Assembly: GCA_949752795.1 (NCBI GenBank)
Contig: OX457061.1
Coordinates: 40,084,338-40,148,337 of the forward strand
Reading direction: 5' to 3'
DNA: 64,000 nucleotides
Origin: Hyperoodon ampullatus
Lineage: Eukaryota > Chordata > Mammalia > Artiodactyla > Ziphiidae
Shown here: positions 12,336-21,725 of the stretch, piece by piece
Position numbering within the stretch: position 1 is the first letter of the stretch
How the letters are laid out: each line of letters begins with the position of its first letter
Translations under genes and position numbers: made by a program
The notes under the pieces: generated by a model
Databases searched by the model: none
What the model saw: only the letters and a program-made list of their open reading frames with translations
Told to the model about the DNA's origin: nothing

Positions 12336-12765
12336 CCAGAGTTCCCAGTATCAGTTAATGATAACTCTATTTTTCCAGTTGCTCAGGCCTAAGATCTTGA
12401 TCAGGGTAGGCTTCATGGACTATGTAACTTGTGCAGTCACACAGGATCCCACACTCAAAGTGCCTTGAGTCTGATTTACTGCCCTGCAGTAGCTGTCTTG
12501 AAATTCTTCACAAATTTTGAACAGAGAGCCCCACAATTTCATTTCACACTGAACCCTGCAAATTGTGCAACCAGCCCTGACCTTGATGTATACTTCACCC
12601 CCTTTTTTCCCCTCTTGCCTCACATCTATTACATTAGCAAATCATATTGGTTTCCCTCCTAAATAGTTCCAGAAGTTGACAATTTCTCACTGTCCCCCAC
12701 CCCACCACCACCATCCTAGTTCAAGTCACAATTATCCTTTGCCTGAATTTTCAATTTAGAGCCAA
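12336..12765. other. Intergenic DNA between L1M and L2
   Basis: Mixed-composition sequence with two overlapping frames of 67-77 codons on opposite strands and no domain. I see no clear gene or repeat. Confidence 0.45.
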
Positions 12766-13412
12766 GTGATCCTGCTCAAACTCAAGTCAGATCATTTCAC
12801 TCTGCTCAGACTCTCTGAAGGCATCCCATATTACTCATGGTGAAACTTACCAAGTCCTTACCATGACATAAAAGGCCCACAGTATCTGGCCCCTATTCCT
12901 TTTCTCATTGCATGTCTTTCTATTCTCCCCTTTTACTCAGATCTAGCCACACTAGCATCCTTCCTGTTCTTTGAGCACTCTAGGCTTGTTCTCACCTCAG
13001 AGCCTTTGCAGTCTTCTTTCTGCCTGGAATGCTCTCCTTCTCCATCTGCCCCTCTCCCTGTCCCACCCAACACATACATACTCCAGGCATGGCTAGCTTC
13101 CTCGATTCTTTCAGATTGACTCAAAGTCACTTTTCTGTGCAATATTCCCTAGCCAGCCCATATATAATGTAAAAGCCAACAACCAATATTTTACATTCCC
13201 CTGATTTGTTTTAGTTATTTCTGTACTTATCACGTTATACAATCCTTTTTTTAAACTTTTTTTTGTTGTTTATTTTCTCTGTTTACACTAGAATATAAAT
13301 AAGCTCTAAAAACAAGGGTTTTTGTCTGTTTGTTCATCAGTGCATTCCCAGTGCCTAGAAAAGTGTCAGGTACATAACAAAACCTCCAAAACTTTTGTTG
13401 AATGAATAATAC
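12766..13412 (+). mobile_element. L2 LINE 3' remnant
   Basis: The segment follows the L2 3' region in order: 'AAAGGCCCACAGTATCTGGCCCC', 'CTCACCTCAGAGCCTTTGCA', 'TGCCTGGAATGCTC', 'ACACTAGAATATAAATAAGCTC', 'CAGTGCCTAGAAAAGTGTC' and the closing 'TTGTTGAATGAAT'. L2 is an ancient CR1-clade LINE, so strong divergence is expected. There is no open frame of interest. Confidence 0.82.
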
Positions 13413-13439
13413 AAGAATTTTTGAAAGCTTTAACTCCAT

Positions 13440-13560
13440 GAACTACTCCAATGTATGTTATTATTGTCTTTATTTTAGTTCTACCTTGTTCTTTTTTCAC
13501 AAGTAGACATTATTATTACTGTTTTTTAATAGTCAGTGTTCATTTACATTTGCCCATATT
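13440..13560 (-). mobile_element. Old L1M piece, proximal to the L1-B insertion
   Basis: Its reverse strand corresponds to the inter-ORF/ORF1 end of L1M. It joins, across the L1-B insertion, to the matching sequence at 16,703 onwards ('TTTACCACTTTCTTTGCTCTTCATTC'). Confidence 0.65.
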
Positions 13561-13575
13561 TTTACCACTTTCTTT
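13561..13575. repeat. TSD (left copy) of L1-B
   Basis: 'TTTACCACTTTCTTT' is present here and, perfectly, at 16,688-16,702 on the other side of L1-B. It marks an ordinary target-primed insertion into the old L1M. Confidence 0.9.
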
Positions 13576-13765
13576 TTTTTTTTTTTTTCAGTTATTCTTT
13601 TTTTTTTATTAGTTTCTGCTTTATAACAAAGTGAATCACTCATACATATACATCTGTTCCCACATCCCCTCCCTCATGCATCTCCCTCCCACCCTCCCCA
13701 TCCCACCCCTCCAGGCGGTCACAAAGCACCGAGCTGATCTCCCTGTGCTCTGCGGCTGCTTCCCA

Positions 13766-14774
13766 CTAGCTATCTACCTTACGTTTGGTAGTGTATATAT
13801 GTCCATGCCTCTCTTTCCCTTTGTCACAGCTTACCCTTCCCCTTCCCCATATCCTCAAGTCCATTCTCAAGTAGGTCTGTGTCTTTATTCCCATTTTACC
13901 CCTAGGTTCTTCATGACATTTTTTTTTTTTAATTCCATATATATGTGTTAGCATACGGTATTTGTCTTTCTCTTTCTGACTTACTTCACTCTGTATGACA
14001 GACTCTAGGTCTATCCACCTCATTACAAATAGCTCAGTTTCGTTTCTTTTTATGGCTGAGTAATATTCCATTGTATATATGTGCCACATCTTCTTTATCC
14101 ATTCATCCGATGATGGACACTTAGGTTGTTTCCAGCTCCGGGCTATTGTGAATAGAGCTGCAATGAACATTTTGGTACATGTCTCTTTTTGAATTATGGT
14201 TTTCTCAGGGTATATGCCTAGTAGTGGGATTGCTGGGTCATATGGTAGTTCTATTTTTAGTTTTTTAAGGAACCTCCATACTGTTCTCCATAGTGGCTGT
14301 ACCAATTCACATTCCCACCAGCAGTGCAAGAGTGTTCCCTTTTCTCCACACCCTCTCCAGCATTTATTGTTTCTAGATTTCTTGATGATGGCCATTCTGA
14401 CTGGTGTGAGATGATATCTCATTGTAGTTTTGATTTGCATTTCTCTAATGATTAATGATGTTGAGCATTCTTTCATGTGTTTGTTGGCAGTCTGTATATC
14501 TTCTTTGGAGAAATGCCTATTTAAGTCTTCTGCCCATTTTTGGATTGGGTTGTTTGTTTTTTTGCTATTGAGCTGCATGAGCTGTTTATAAATTTTGGAG
14601 ATTAATCCTTTGTCAGTTGCTTCATTTGCAAATATTTTCTCCCATTCTGAGGGTTGTCTTTTGGTCTTGTTTATGGTTTCCTTTGCTGTGCAAAAGCTTT
14701 GAAGTTTCATTAGGTCCCATTTGTTTATCTTTGTTTTTAGTTCCATTTCTCTAGGAGGTGGGTCCAAAAGGATC
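13766..14774 (-). pseudogene. L1-B ORF2p C-terminal fragment with lost stop codon
   Basis: The frame is open through the whole remnant and matches L1-A ORF2 from [16 protein letters not shown] to HIYGI. It includes the cysteine-rich motif [18 protein letters not shown]. The normal TAA after HIYGI is lost because one T is missing before the A-run ('GGAATTAAA' instead of 'GGAATTTAA'), so the frame runs about 50 codons into the 3' UTR to 13,766. Upstream it fuses in frame to leader sequence. It contains no endonuclease or reverse transcriptase domain. Confidence 0.88.
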
Positions 14775-15049
14775 GCTAATGGGTGGGGTTGTGTTCCTGC
14801 CTTGCTAGTTGCTTGGCATAGGGTGACCAGCACTGTAGCTTGCTGGTCGTTGACTGAAGCTGGGTGCTGGTGTTGAGATGGAGATCCCTGGGAGATTTTC
14901 GCTGCTTGATATTATGTGGAGCTGGGAGGTCTCTTGTGGACCCGTGTCCTGAAGTTGGCTCTCCCACTTCAGAGGCACAGCACTAACTCCTGGCTGCAGC
15001 ACCAAGAGCCTTTCATCCACCCGGCTCAGAATAACAGTGAGAAAAAGTA

Positions 15050-15418
15050 GAAAGAAATAATTAGTAGAAGAAAGAAAGAGAGATTGAAAGAAAGGAAGAA
15101 GGGAAGTAAGGAAGGAAGGAAGGAAGAAAGAAAGAAAGGAGGGAGGGAGGAAGGATGGAAAGAAAGGAAAGAAAGGAGGGAGGGAGGGAGGAATGAAAGC
15201 AAAAGGAAGAGTGAATGGAAGAAGAGAGGGAGGGAGGGAGGAAGGAAAGAAAGAAAGAAAGACAGGAGGGAGGGAGGGAGGGAGGAAGGAAAGAAAAAGA
15301 AAGTGGAAAGAAGAAGGGTGGGAGGGAGGGAGGGATGGAGGAAAGAAAAAGAAAGAAGGAAAGGAGGAGCGGAGGGAGGGAGGGAGGAAGGGAAGGGAGG
15401 AAAAAAAGAAAGAGCAGG
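15050..15418. repeat. Long polypurine tract (GGGA/GAAA/GGAA) in the L1-B leader
   Basis: About 370 bases of almost pure purine on the + strand, built of GGGA, GAAA and GGAA units. Long open frames rich in K, E, G and R (or S, L, P and F on the other strand) here are by-products of composition. Compared with L1-A this copy has one extra 4-bp GGAG unit near 15,270, as expected from replication slippage. Confidence 0.93.
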
Positions 15419-16664
15419 TAAAGTACAATAGAATAAAGTATGAAATATAGCAGCGTTATTAAAATTAAAAAGTAATTATTGAAAAAAAACACGGACCGAA
15501 AGAACCCTGGGACATATGGTGGAAGCAAAGCTATACAGAGAGAATCTTACACAGAAGATTACACATACACATTCACAAAAAGAGAGCAGGGGGAAAAATC
15601 AAAAATCTTGCTCTCCAAGTCCACCTCCTCGATTTGGGATAATTCGTTGTAAAAAGAGGAAAAGGGCGAAAAGTCTGAAATCTTGCTAAGTCCACCTCCT
15701 TAATTTGAGATAATTCGTTGTAAAAAGAGGAAAAAAAAGGGGGGGGAAAGTCTTAAATCTTGTCCTCAAGGTCCACTTCCTCAATTTGGGATGATTCGCT
15801 GTCCGTTCATGCACTCCACAGACGCAGGGCACATCAAATGGACCGTGGAGCTTTAATCCGCTGCCTCGGAGGCTGCACAGAGAGATTTCCCTGTCTCTGC
15901 TCTCACAGCTCCCGGGTCTCAGCCTTGGACCTGGCCCCGCCTCTGCGCGTAGGTCGCCGGAGGGCGTCCGTTCTTCGCTCAGACAGGACGGGTTTAAAGG
16001 AGCCGCTGATTCGGGGGCTCTGGCTCACTCAGGCAGAGGGGAGGGAGGGGAATGCCCTCTCCTCGCGCACCAGGCAACAAAAGGGAAAAAAGTCTCTTGC
16101 CTCTCCGGTAGCTCCAGACCCTTTCCCCGGACTCCCTCCGGGCTAGCACTAACCCCTTCAGGCTCTCTTCCTGCCGCCAGCCCCAGACCTCTCCCTGCGC
16201 TCCGACTGAAAGCCGATACCCGAGCCTCAGCTCCCAGCCCCGCCCGCCCTGGCGGCCGAGCAGACAAGTCTCTCGGGCTGGTGTGTGCCTGAGGGCACCG
16301 ATCCTCTGTGCCAAAATCTCTCTGCTTTGCCCTCCACACCCCTGTTGCTGTGCTCTCCTCCGCTACTCCGAAGCTTTCCCCCTCCGCCACCTGCAGTCTC
16401 CGCCCTCGAAGGGGCTTGTAGTGTGTAGAAACCTTCCCTCCTTCACGGCTCCCTCCCACTGGTGCAGGTCCCGTCCATATCCTATTGTCTCTGTTTATTC
16501 TTTTTTTCTTTTGACCTACCCAGGTATGTGGGGAGTTTCTTGCCTTTTGGGGGGTCTGAGGTCTTCTGTCAGCGTTCAGTAGGTGTTCTGTTGGAGTTGT
16601 TCCACGTGTAGATGAATTTCTGATGTATCTGTGGGGAGGAAGGTGATCTCCGCGTCTTACTCTT

Positions 16665-16674
16665 CCGCCATCTT
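16665..16674 (-). promoter_or_regulatory. YY1-like site at the L1-B 5' end
   Basis: The reverse strand reads 'AAGATGGCGG' 14-23 bases inside the element. A YY1 site in the same position positions transcription start in human L1. The function here is inferred from that precedent. Confidence 0.6.
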
Positions 16675-16687
16675 CCTCCGGCTCTTC

Positions 16688-16702
16688 TTTACCACTTTCT
16701 TT
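16688..16702. repeat. TSD (right copy) of L1-B
   Basis: Perfect 15-bp match to 13,561-13,575. Confidence 0.9.
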
Positions 16703-17100
16703 GCTCTTCATTCTTTCTTGTATTTTAGACCTGTCATCTGGGAATAATTTCCTACTGCCTAAAATATATATCCTTTAGAATTAAAGTCAGTAAGTACCTG
16801 CTGGTTACAAACTTTCTTAATTCTTTTCTCTGAGAATATTTTTATCTCTCCTTCCTTTTTGGAAGATAGTTTTCCTGGGTATGGAATTCTAGGTGATAGT
16901 TACCTTCTTGCAACACATTGAAAATATCATCTCTCTGACTTTGGGCTTCCATGATTCCTAATGAGCCTTTAATCTAACTACTAATCCATTGAAGAGAAAT
17001 TATCTTTATTCTGTGGTTGCTCTTTTTTTTAAATTTGTTTTTCTGCATTTTCATTTTGATGTGACTACATGTGGGTTTCTTTTTTTTTACATTTATCATG
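16703..17100 (-). mobile_element. Old L1M remnant, distal side of L1-B
   Basis: The reverse strand continues the L1M ORF1 end region ('CTTCCTTTTTGGAAGATAG', 'TATGGAATTCTAGGTGATAG'), interrupted first by L1-B and then by an LTR at 17,101. Confidence 0.68.
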
Positions 17101-17558
17101 TGTGGTAGGTTGAAAACTCGCCCCTAAAAAAATATGTCCATGTCTTAATCTTTGGAACATCTGAATTTTAATTTATTTGGATAAAGAATATTTGCTTATG
17201 CAGTTAAATTAAGGATTTTGAGATGAGAAGATTATATAGGTGGGCCCTAAATGCCACCACAAATTTCCTCATAGAAGTAGGCAAAGAGAGATGTGACAGA
17301 CACACAGAGGAGGAGGCAATGTGACTACAGAGGCAAGGATTGGAGTGATGTAGCCACAAGCCAAAGAATGCTGGCAGCTACCAGAAGCTAGAAGAGGCAA
17401 GGAATGGATTCTTCTCCAGAGCTTCCAGAGAGAGTACAGCCCTGCACCATCTTGAATTCAGACTTCTATTCTGCAGAAGTGTGAAGGAATAAATTTCTGT
17501 TGTTCTTCTAAGCCACATTTGTGGTAATTTGTTACAGCAGCCACAGAAAACTAAAACA
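17101..17558 (+). mobile_element. Solo ERVL-MaLR (MLT1-like) LTR
   Basis: It starts TGTGGTAGGTTGAA and ends with CA. Inside are the typical words 'GGGCCCTAAATGCCA', 'GGAATGGATTCTTCTCCAGAGC', 'AATAAATTTCTGTTGTTCTT' (with the polyadenylation signal AATAAA) and 'GTGGTAATTTGTTACAGCAGC'. The probable 5-bp target duplication is TCATG (17,096-17,100) and GCATG (17,559-17,563), with one mismatch. No internal retroviral sequence is present, so this is a solo LTR inserted in the old L1M. Confidence 0.75.
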
Positions 17559-17563
17559 GCATG

Positions 17564-17965
17564 CTTGGGGCTCAGTGTGCATCTCAAATGTGTGTACAGA
17601 TGTCTTTGGTCAGTTCTAGAAAATTCCTAGCCATTACCTTTTCAAATATTGCCTTTGCTATTTCTTTCTTGTCTCTTCTTTTTGAAAATCAAGTATTTGT
17701 TATATTTATCTCACTACATCATAGCTCTTACCTTTTCTTCTGTATTTTCCATATTTATTTTCTCTTTGTGCTACATTCTGAATAATTTCTTCTGATTTGT
17801 ATTGCAGTTCATGGATTCTGTCTTCTGCTGCTAAACAAGTTTTTTAGTTTTTTATTTTATAAAAGTATTTTTTACTTCTACAGGTTTTGTTTGACTCATC
17901 TTCATATGTATACATGTTTGTCATGTTTTATAATTTCCTATTCCATGCAAGTTGGCATCTAGGAG
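17564..17965 (-). mobile_element. Old L1M remnant resumed after the LTR (ORF1 region)
   Basis: The reverse strand resembles the ORF1 coiled-coil/RNA-binding region of L1M ('CATTACCTTTTCAAATATTGCC', 'CATGGATTCTGTCTTCTGCTGC'). Frames are broken. Confidence 0.6.
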
Positions 17966-19020
17966 ACACTTTAAGCTGTGTAACAGCTCCTAGAAGCTAA
18001 GGGGTGTGTGATCCCACAACAGCCCAATATGTCTCAATTAGCAGTAATTAAGTCTGGATAGAATGGCGTAAGAATCGTGGCATGGTTTTTGCAATTGGTG
18101 TTCTGGAATCAAATACTTAGAAGCCTACAAAGTTTTTTTTTTTTTTTATACTGGCGAAAATGCTACCAGCTCAGAATAAAAGAGGAGACTTAAATGCTAG
18201 AATCCTCATGTCTGTAACTGGTTATAAGATTTTAACTGATATTTATGATCTCCCCCCTCCACTACCCATTCCATGTTCCCTTTCAATTCAGGGTTTACAT
18301 TTCAGAGTTATTTATCCAATGGAGTAACCCAAAATGGATCTGAGCCCTTGGTCTCACTGCACAGGGTTGCTTTGGTCGCTCATTAATTTTTATCACTGAA
18401 TATGGTAAAACCAGCAGGTGGATCTTGTGGGTTCCACTCATACTCCTCTCGGCTCTTGTTAGGGGGCATCAACCCTATTTCCCTGGACAATTAGTATAAA
18501 TCAACCCAACCAACACTTAATCCAACTTTTGCATGATCACTTAATAATATGAAGATCCTCAAGCAATCAAGATGGAAGTCACAGCTTTCAATTCAGTAAT
18601 TGTGTGCCCAAGGGAAGCATTTCTCTCTTGGGCTCTAAGATTTCTTCTAAATCAATACAGACCAGAATCATAGAGGCAATAAACAAAAATTTTGAAAGGG
18701 CAATAAGGGAAAATTTTCTAAGTAGATGATTGAATGTAATAATAGGAGGTGCCATGCCCTCTCCAACTCATTAATTCTGGCCATGGGAGAAACCACATTG
18801 GTCATTGATTCCAAGCAAACAGCATGTCTCATGAGACAACATGCCAACATCACAAGGTGTTGTTAGCAACACACTCATCTTCTATAGGCTATTTTGTTAT
18901 GAATTCAGATGCTTCTGGGTATGTGGGAAGTGAAACCCATTTTTATCTTTCCATTACCTTACTTCTTTATGAAGTGAGCTTCTTTGTCAAAAACACAAAG
19001 ATGCTTAGGTATTCAGTAAA
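17966..19020. other. Low-repeat intergenic DNA
   Basis: No gene or certain repeat. A poly(T) run lies at 18,133-18,148. Confidence 0.5.
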
Positions 19021-19255
19021 TTCATGAATGTCATTGCTGGAAGAAGCATAGTGGGTAGGGAAAAAAAAGCCAAACCCCAAATAAGTGTCTATGTAGGTTC
19101 ATCAATTGTAATAAGTACACCACTCTGGAGGGAGATGTTGATTATGGAGAAACTAGGCATAGATGGGCTCAAGGGGTATATGGGAAATCTCTGTACCTTC
19201 TGCTGAATTTTGCTATGAACATACAACTGCTTTAAAAAATAAAACCTATTTTTTA
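19021..19255 (+). mobile_element. Possible old LINE 3'-end remnant
   Basis: The words 'GGGTATATGGGAAATCTCTG', 'TTTTGCTATGAACATACAACTG' and the closing A/T-rich 'AAAATAAAACC' are typical of a widespread mammalian LINE 3' end. The family assignment is weak. Confidence 0.35.
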
Positions 19256-19939
19256 AATGAAAAAATCTATTACTTTCCCTCTTCACCTACCACAGGTGAC
19301 TAGATTGCCCTCCCAGGCATGATACCTTGGCAGGGTTTCAGGCACGGTCACTGCTGCTGGCAAGTTAGGAACTCAGGAATGATGTGAAGGGAAGTGACAT
19401 GGTTTTGTTTATTGACAGACTTCTTTCCTACTACTGTGGCCACTTTTTTAAAAAGCCCATTGAACAAGCAATTGGGAGACTATTGAAAGAGGCTAATTAA
19501 TGTCCAGAGGGTGGGTCATTTGTCCACTTGTATATTTGTAGCCACCTCTGTGATAGGGGCTTTGGGGTGGCCAATCACATGGGATAAAAATATTGTCACA
19601 CACTATTGCAAAAAAAGTCCATTTAAAATCTTCTTCTCCAAGCTTCCTTGTTACAGTCCTCCAATCTTGGTCCTTCCAAGTCTCTGATCATTTGTCCAAA
19701 TGATAGCCACTGCCTATGAAACAATAAAGATCCTTACTTCAGGCAATCTCACCTTTCAAGAAAAGTAAACAATGAGCTGTATCAATTAAAGTTCATAAAA
19801 CTAAGAAGATTTTCCTTGCCAATGTCCTGCTGACCCATTGACTCCACGTTTCAGTAAACCACCCGAGAAGACCATCAAGACCACTTCCAATTGTGCAGGC
19901 TATCGTACTGAGTCTAGATTCTTTGGTAAGAGATCTTGA
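19256..19939. other. Low-repeat intergenic DNA
   Basis: Mixed-composition sequence without a recognised gene or repeat. Confidence 0.5.
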
Positions 19940-21035
19940 AAAGTTCAGGTTATCCAACATTCAAATAATTGTTGTTCTAGAGAACAAGAATAGAGAAAAT
20001 AAAGGGGAGGAAATTAACAATGAAATAATGTAAGAAACATTCCCAAAACTGAAGGATACAAGTTTCTAGATGGAAAGGGCTTAGGCCTTCAGATGAAAAT
20101 TAACCCGCACCAAAGCACATCACTGTGAAATTCAGAACCTCTAATATTCTAGAGAATATTTTTTAAGGTCACAATCTGATAGACATGAAAACGCTTTTAG
20201 ACTTCTCAACAATAACACTGGAAACTAAGAGTAATGGAGCAATGCCTCAGAAAACAAGTCTGAAGGAAAGTGATCTCCAATCTAGATTCTATGTACAACA
20301 AACTATCAATTAAAAATGAGAGTAAAATAAAGACAAGTTCAGACATTCCAGGTTTCAAAAAATGTATCTCCTACACACCGTTTCTCAAGAAGCTACTGGA
20401 GGATACTTTCACAACAATGAGGAAGTAAACCAAGAAAGAGGAAGATATGGGAGATAGAAAACAGGAAATTCTGCATAGCGTAGAATCGAAGGGAGTCTAG
20501 GATGCTTGAGAGAGAGCCCAAGATACAGCTGTATCTTGACCAAGTGCAGCCAGTCCCGACAGAGACAGCGTGGCTCAGGGAAGAGCACGTGGGAGCACAC
20601 TCATCACCGTGCCCTCTGCCATTGTACGACTTGCTTGTTGTCCTCAAACAAACACATACACATAGCTTTAAAAGCCAAATAGTACTGAAAGGCATTAATA
20701 AAATACAGTTGTCCTGGCAATCAAAACTATGTGCAACAACATAGATAAATCTCAGAAATATTATGCTGAGTGAAAGAAGCCAGACCCTCAAAAATACTTT
20801 TTATATAAAGTCCTAGAATTGACAAAACAAATCTAATAATTGTGATGGAAATCAGATCAATGGTTGTTTGGGGAGTGTGGGGTGGGACTAACTGGGAAAT
20901 GGCACAAGAGAACTTTCTGCGGTATAGAAATGTTCTATATCTTACTCAGGGATATTCACTTATCAAATCCCACTGAGCTATACAATTAAGATACATGCAT
21001 TTTACTCAGTGTAAATGATACCTCAATAAACTTAA
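19940..21035 (+). mobile_element. HAL1-like (ORF1-only) LINE remnant
   Basis: An L1 ORF1-type 3' region appears at about 20.0-20.45 kb: 'AGACTTCTCAACAATAACACTGG', 'AATGGAGCAATGCC', 'AACAAACTATCAATTAAAAATG' and 'TTTCTCAAGAAGCTACTGGAGG'. After a short spacer it passes to an L1M-type 3' UTR, 'ATTATGCTGAGTGAAAGAAGCCAG' to 'TACCTCAATAAA', at 20.75-21.03 kb. No ORF2 lies between, which is the defining layout of HAL1 (half-L1). All frames are decayed. An ordinary L1M with an internal deletion would look similar. Confidence 0.5.
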
Positions 21036-21571
21036 CATGTGATATATGTGTGTGTATACAAATGTATGTGTATGTATCTGTGCTTTGCCCCACTCCTTTC
21101 CATTCCTCCCTTGAGAAGATGTAAGATCTAGGAACTAGGGGATACAATCACAGACAAAGTCAAGGCAATTACAAGGATGACAGAAAAGAAGTCTCAGGAT
21201 GACAGCTGTACCATCTGCCCAGATAGAGAGAGAATGGAGGTCTGTAGGACCTCCAAGAAAATAAATGGAATGCATAGATTCCTTCATGAGGAAGCCTGAG
21301 GACTTTCCTTGTGGAAAGTTGTACCAGGAGGTTATTAATAGGTATGGGAAAGAACACTAAACAAAAGAAAAAGAAAGGCAACCATTAACTTCAGGAGAGA
21401 AAAGATAAGGAAGAATACAATGCTCAGCTGAGAATATTTGTATAGCCATAGTAACGTAAACACCAAATATTAACTAATTCTAAAATTTGTGACATAATTA
21501 TATCAGGGGAACAAAGGAAGGAAGTCTGAGAGGATGGCTCCTCTACTGTAGTATGAAGTCAGTAGATAAAA
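21036..21571. other. Low-repeat intergenic DNA
   Basis: No gene or clear repeat seen. A small run of TATGTGTGTGTATA sits near 21,045-21,080. Confidence 0.5.
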
Positions 21572-21583
21572 CAGATGAGTCAA
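21572..21583. repeat. TSD (left copy) of the SINE at 21,584
   Basis: 'CAGATGAGTCAA' here matches 21,714-21,725 perfectly. Confidence 0.9.
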
Positions 21584-21713
21584 GGGACTTCCCTGGCAGT
21601 CCAGTGGTTAAGACTTCATGCTTCCACTGCAGGGGGCATGGGTTTGACCCCTGGTCAGGGAACTAAGATCCCACACGTTGTGATGGGGCATGGCCAAAAA
21701 AAAAAAAAAAAAC
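21584..21713 (+). mobile_element. Short tRNA-derived SINE (Bov-tA/CHR-like)
   Basis: It runs from the head 'GGGACTTCCCTGGCAGTCCAG' through a B-box-like 'GGTTTGACCCC' and 'CAGGGAACTAAGATCCCAC' to 'GGCATGGCCAAAAA' and a pure A-tail. At about 115 bp plus tail it is the short type, lacking the GC-rich CHR body. A perfect 12-bp TSD flanks it. Confidence 0.92.
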
Positions 21714-21725
21714 CAGATGAGTCAA

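Larger units (their letters stand above)
13576..16687 (-). mobile_element. L1-B: young L1 with both ends and a 4.2-kb internal deletion
   Basis: On the reverse strand the element has a complete 5' end and leader (16,687 down to 14,775), then jumps straight to the C-terminal part of ORF2 (14,774 to about 13,929), the 3' UTR and an interrupted A-tail. Compared with L1-A, positions 58,175-62,351 are missing (4177 bp), which removes all of ORF1 and most of ORF2. The overlapping parts are nearly identical to L1-A, including shared unusual variants such as the ORF2 segment [17 protein letters not shown] and the 3' UTR word 'GATGCATGAGGGAGG'. A 15-bp TSD shows that both ends are the true insertion ends. 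It cannot move by itself. Confidence 0.95.
14775..16687 (-). promoter_or_regulatory. L1-B 5' leader/internal promoter region
   Basis: About 1.9 kb, GC- and CpG-rich over the first ~900 bases (15.8-16.7 kb), then three copies of an 'AATTCGTTGTAAAAAGAGG'-like motif, then a polypurine tract. L1 leaders act as internal RNA polymerase II promoters. Identity to L1-A 56,268-58,174 is nearly complete. The internal deletion leaves this region intact, so promoter activity is possible. Confidence 0.75.

Noticed and set aside
14765..14785. L1-B internal deletion as an intron removed by splicing
   Set aside because: The removed interval starts AG and ends AA by comparison with L1-A; no GT-AG or GC-AG placement fits the joint, and sliding is not possible.
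15084..15450. Several long K/E/G/R-rich frames on + and S/L/P/F-rich frames on - (also mirrored at 57.4-58.1 kb)
   Set aside because: They are translations of a purine/pyrimidine simple tract that shifts frame by 4-bp units between the two copies, not proteins.
13561..16702. L1-B as one arm of a segmental inverted duplication with L1-A
   Set aside because: Each copy has its own TSD and different host flanks, so separate insertions explain the pair.
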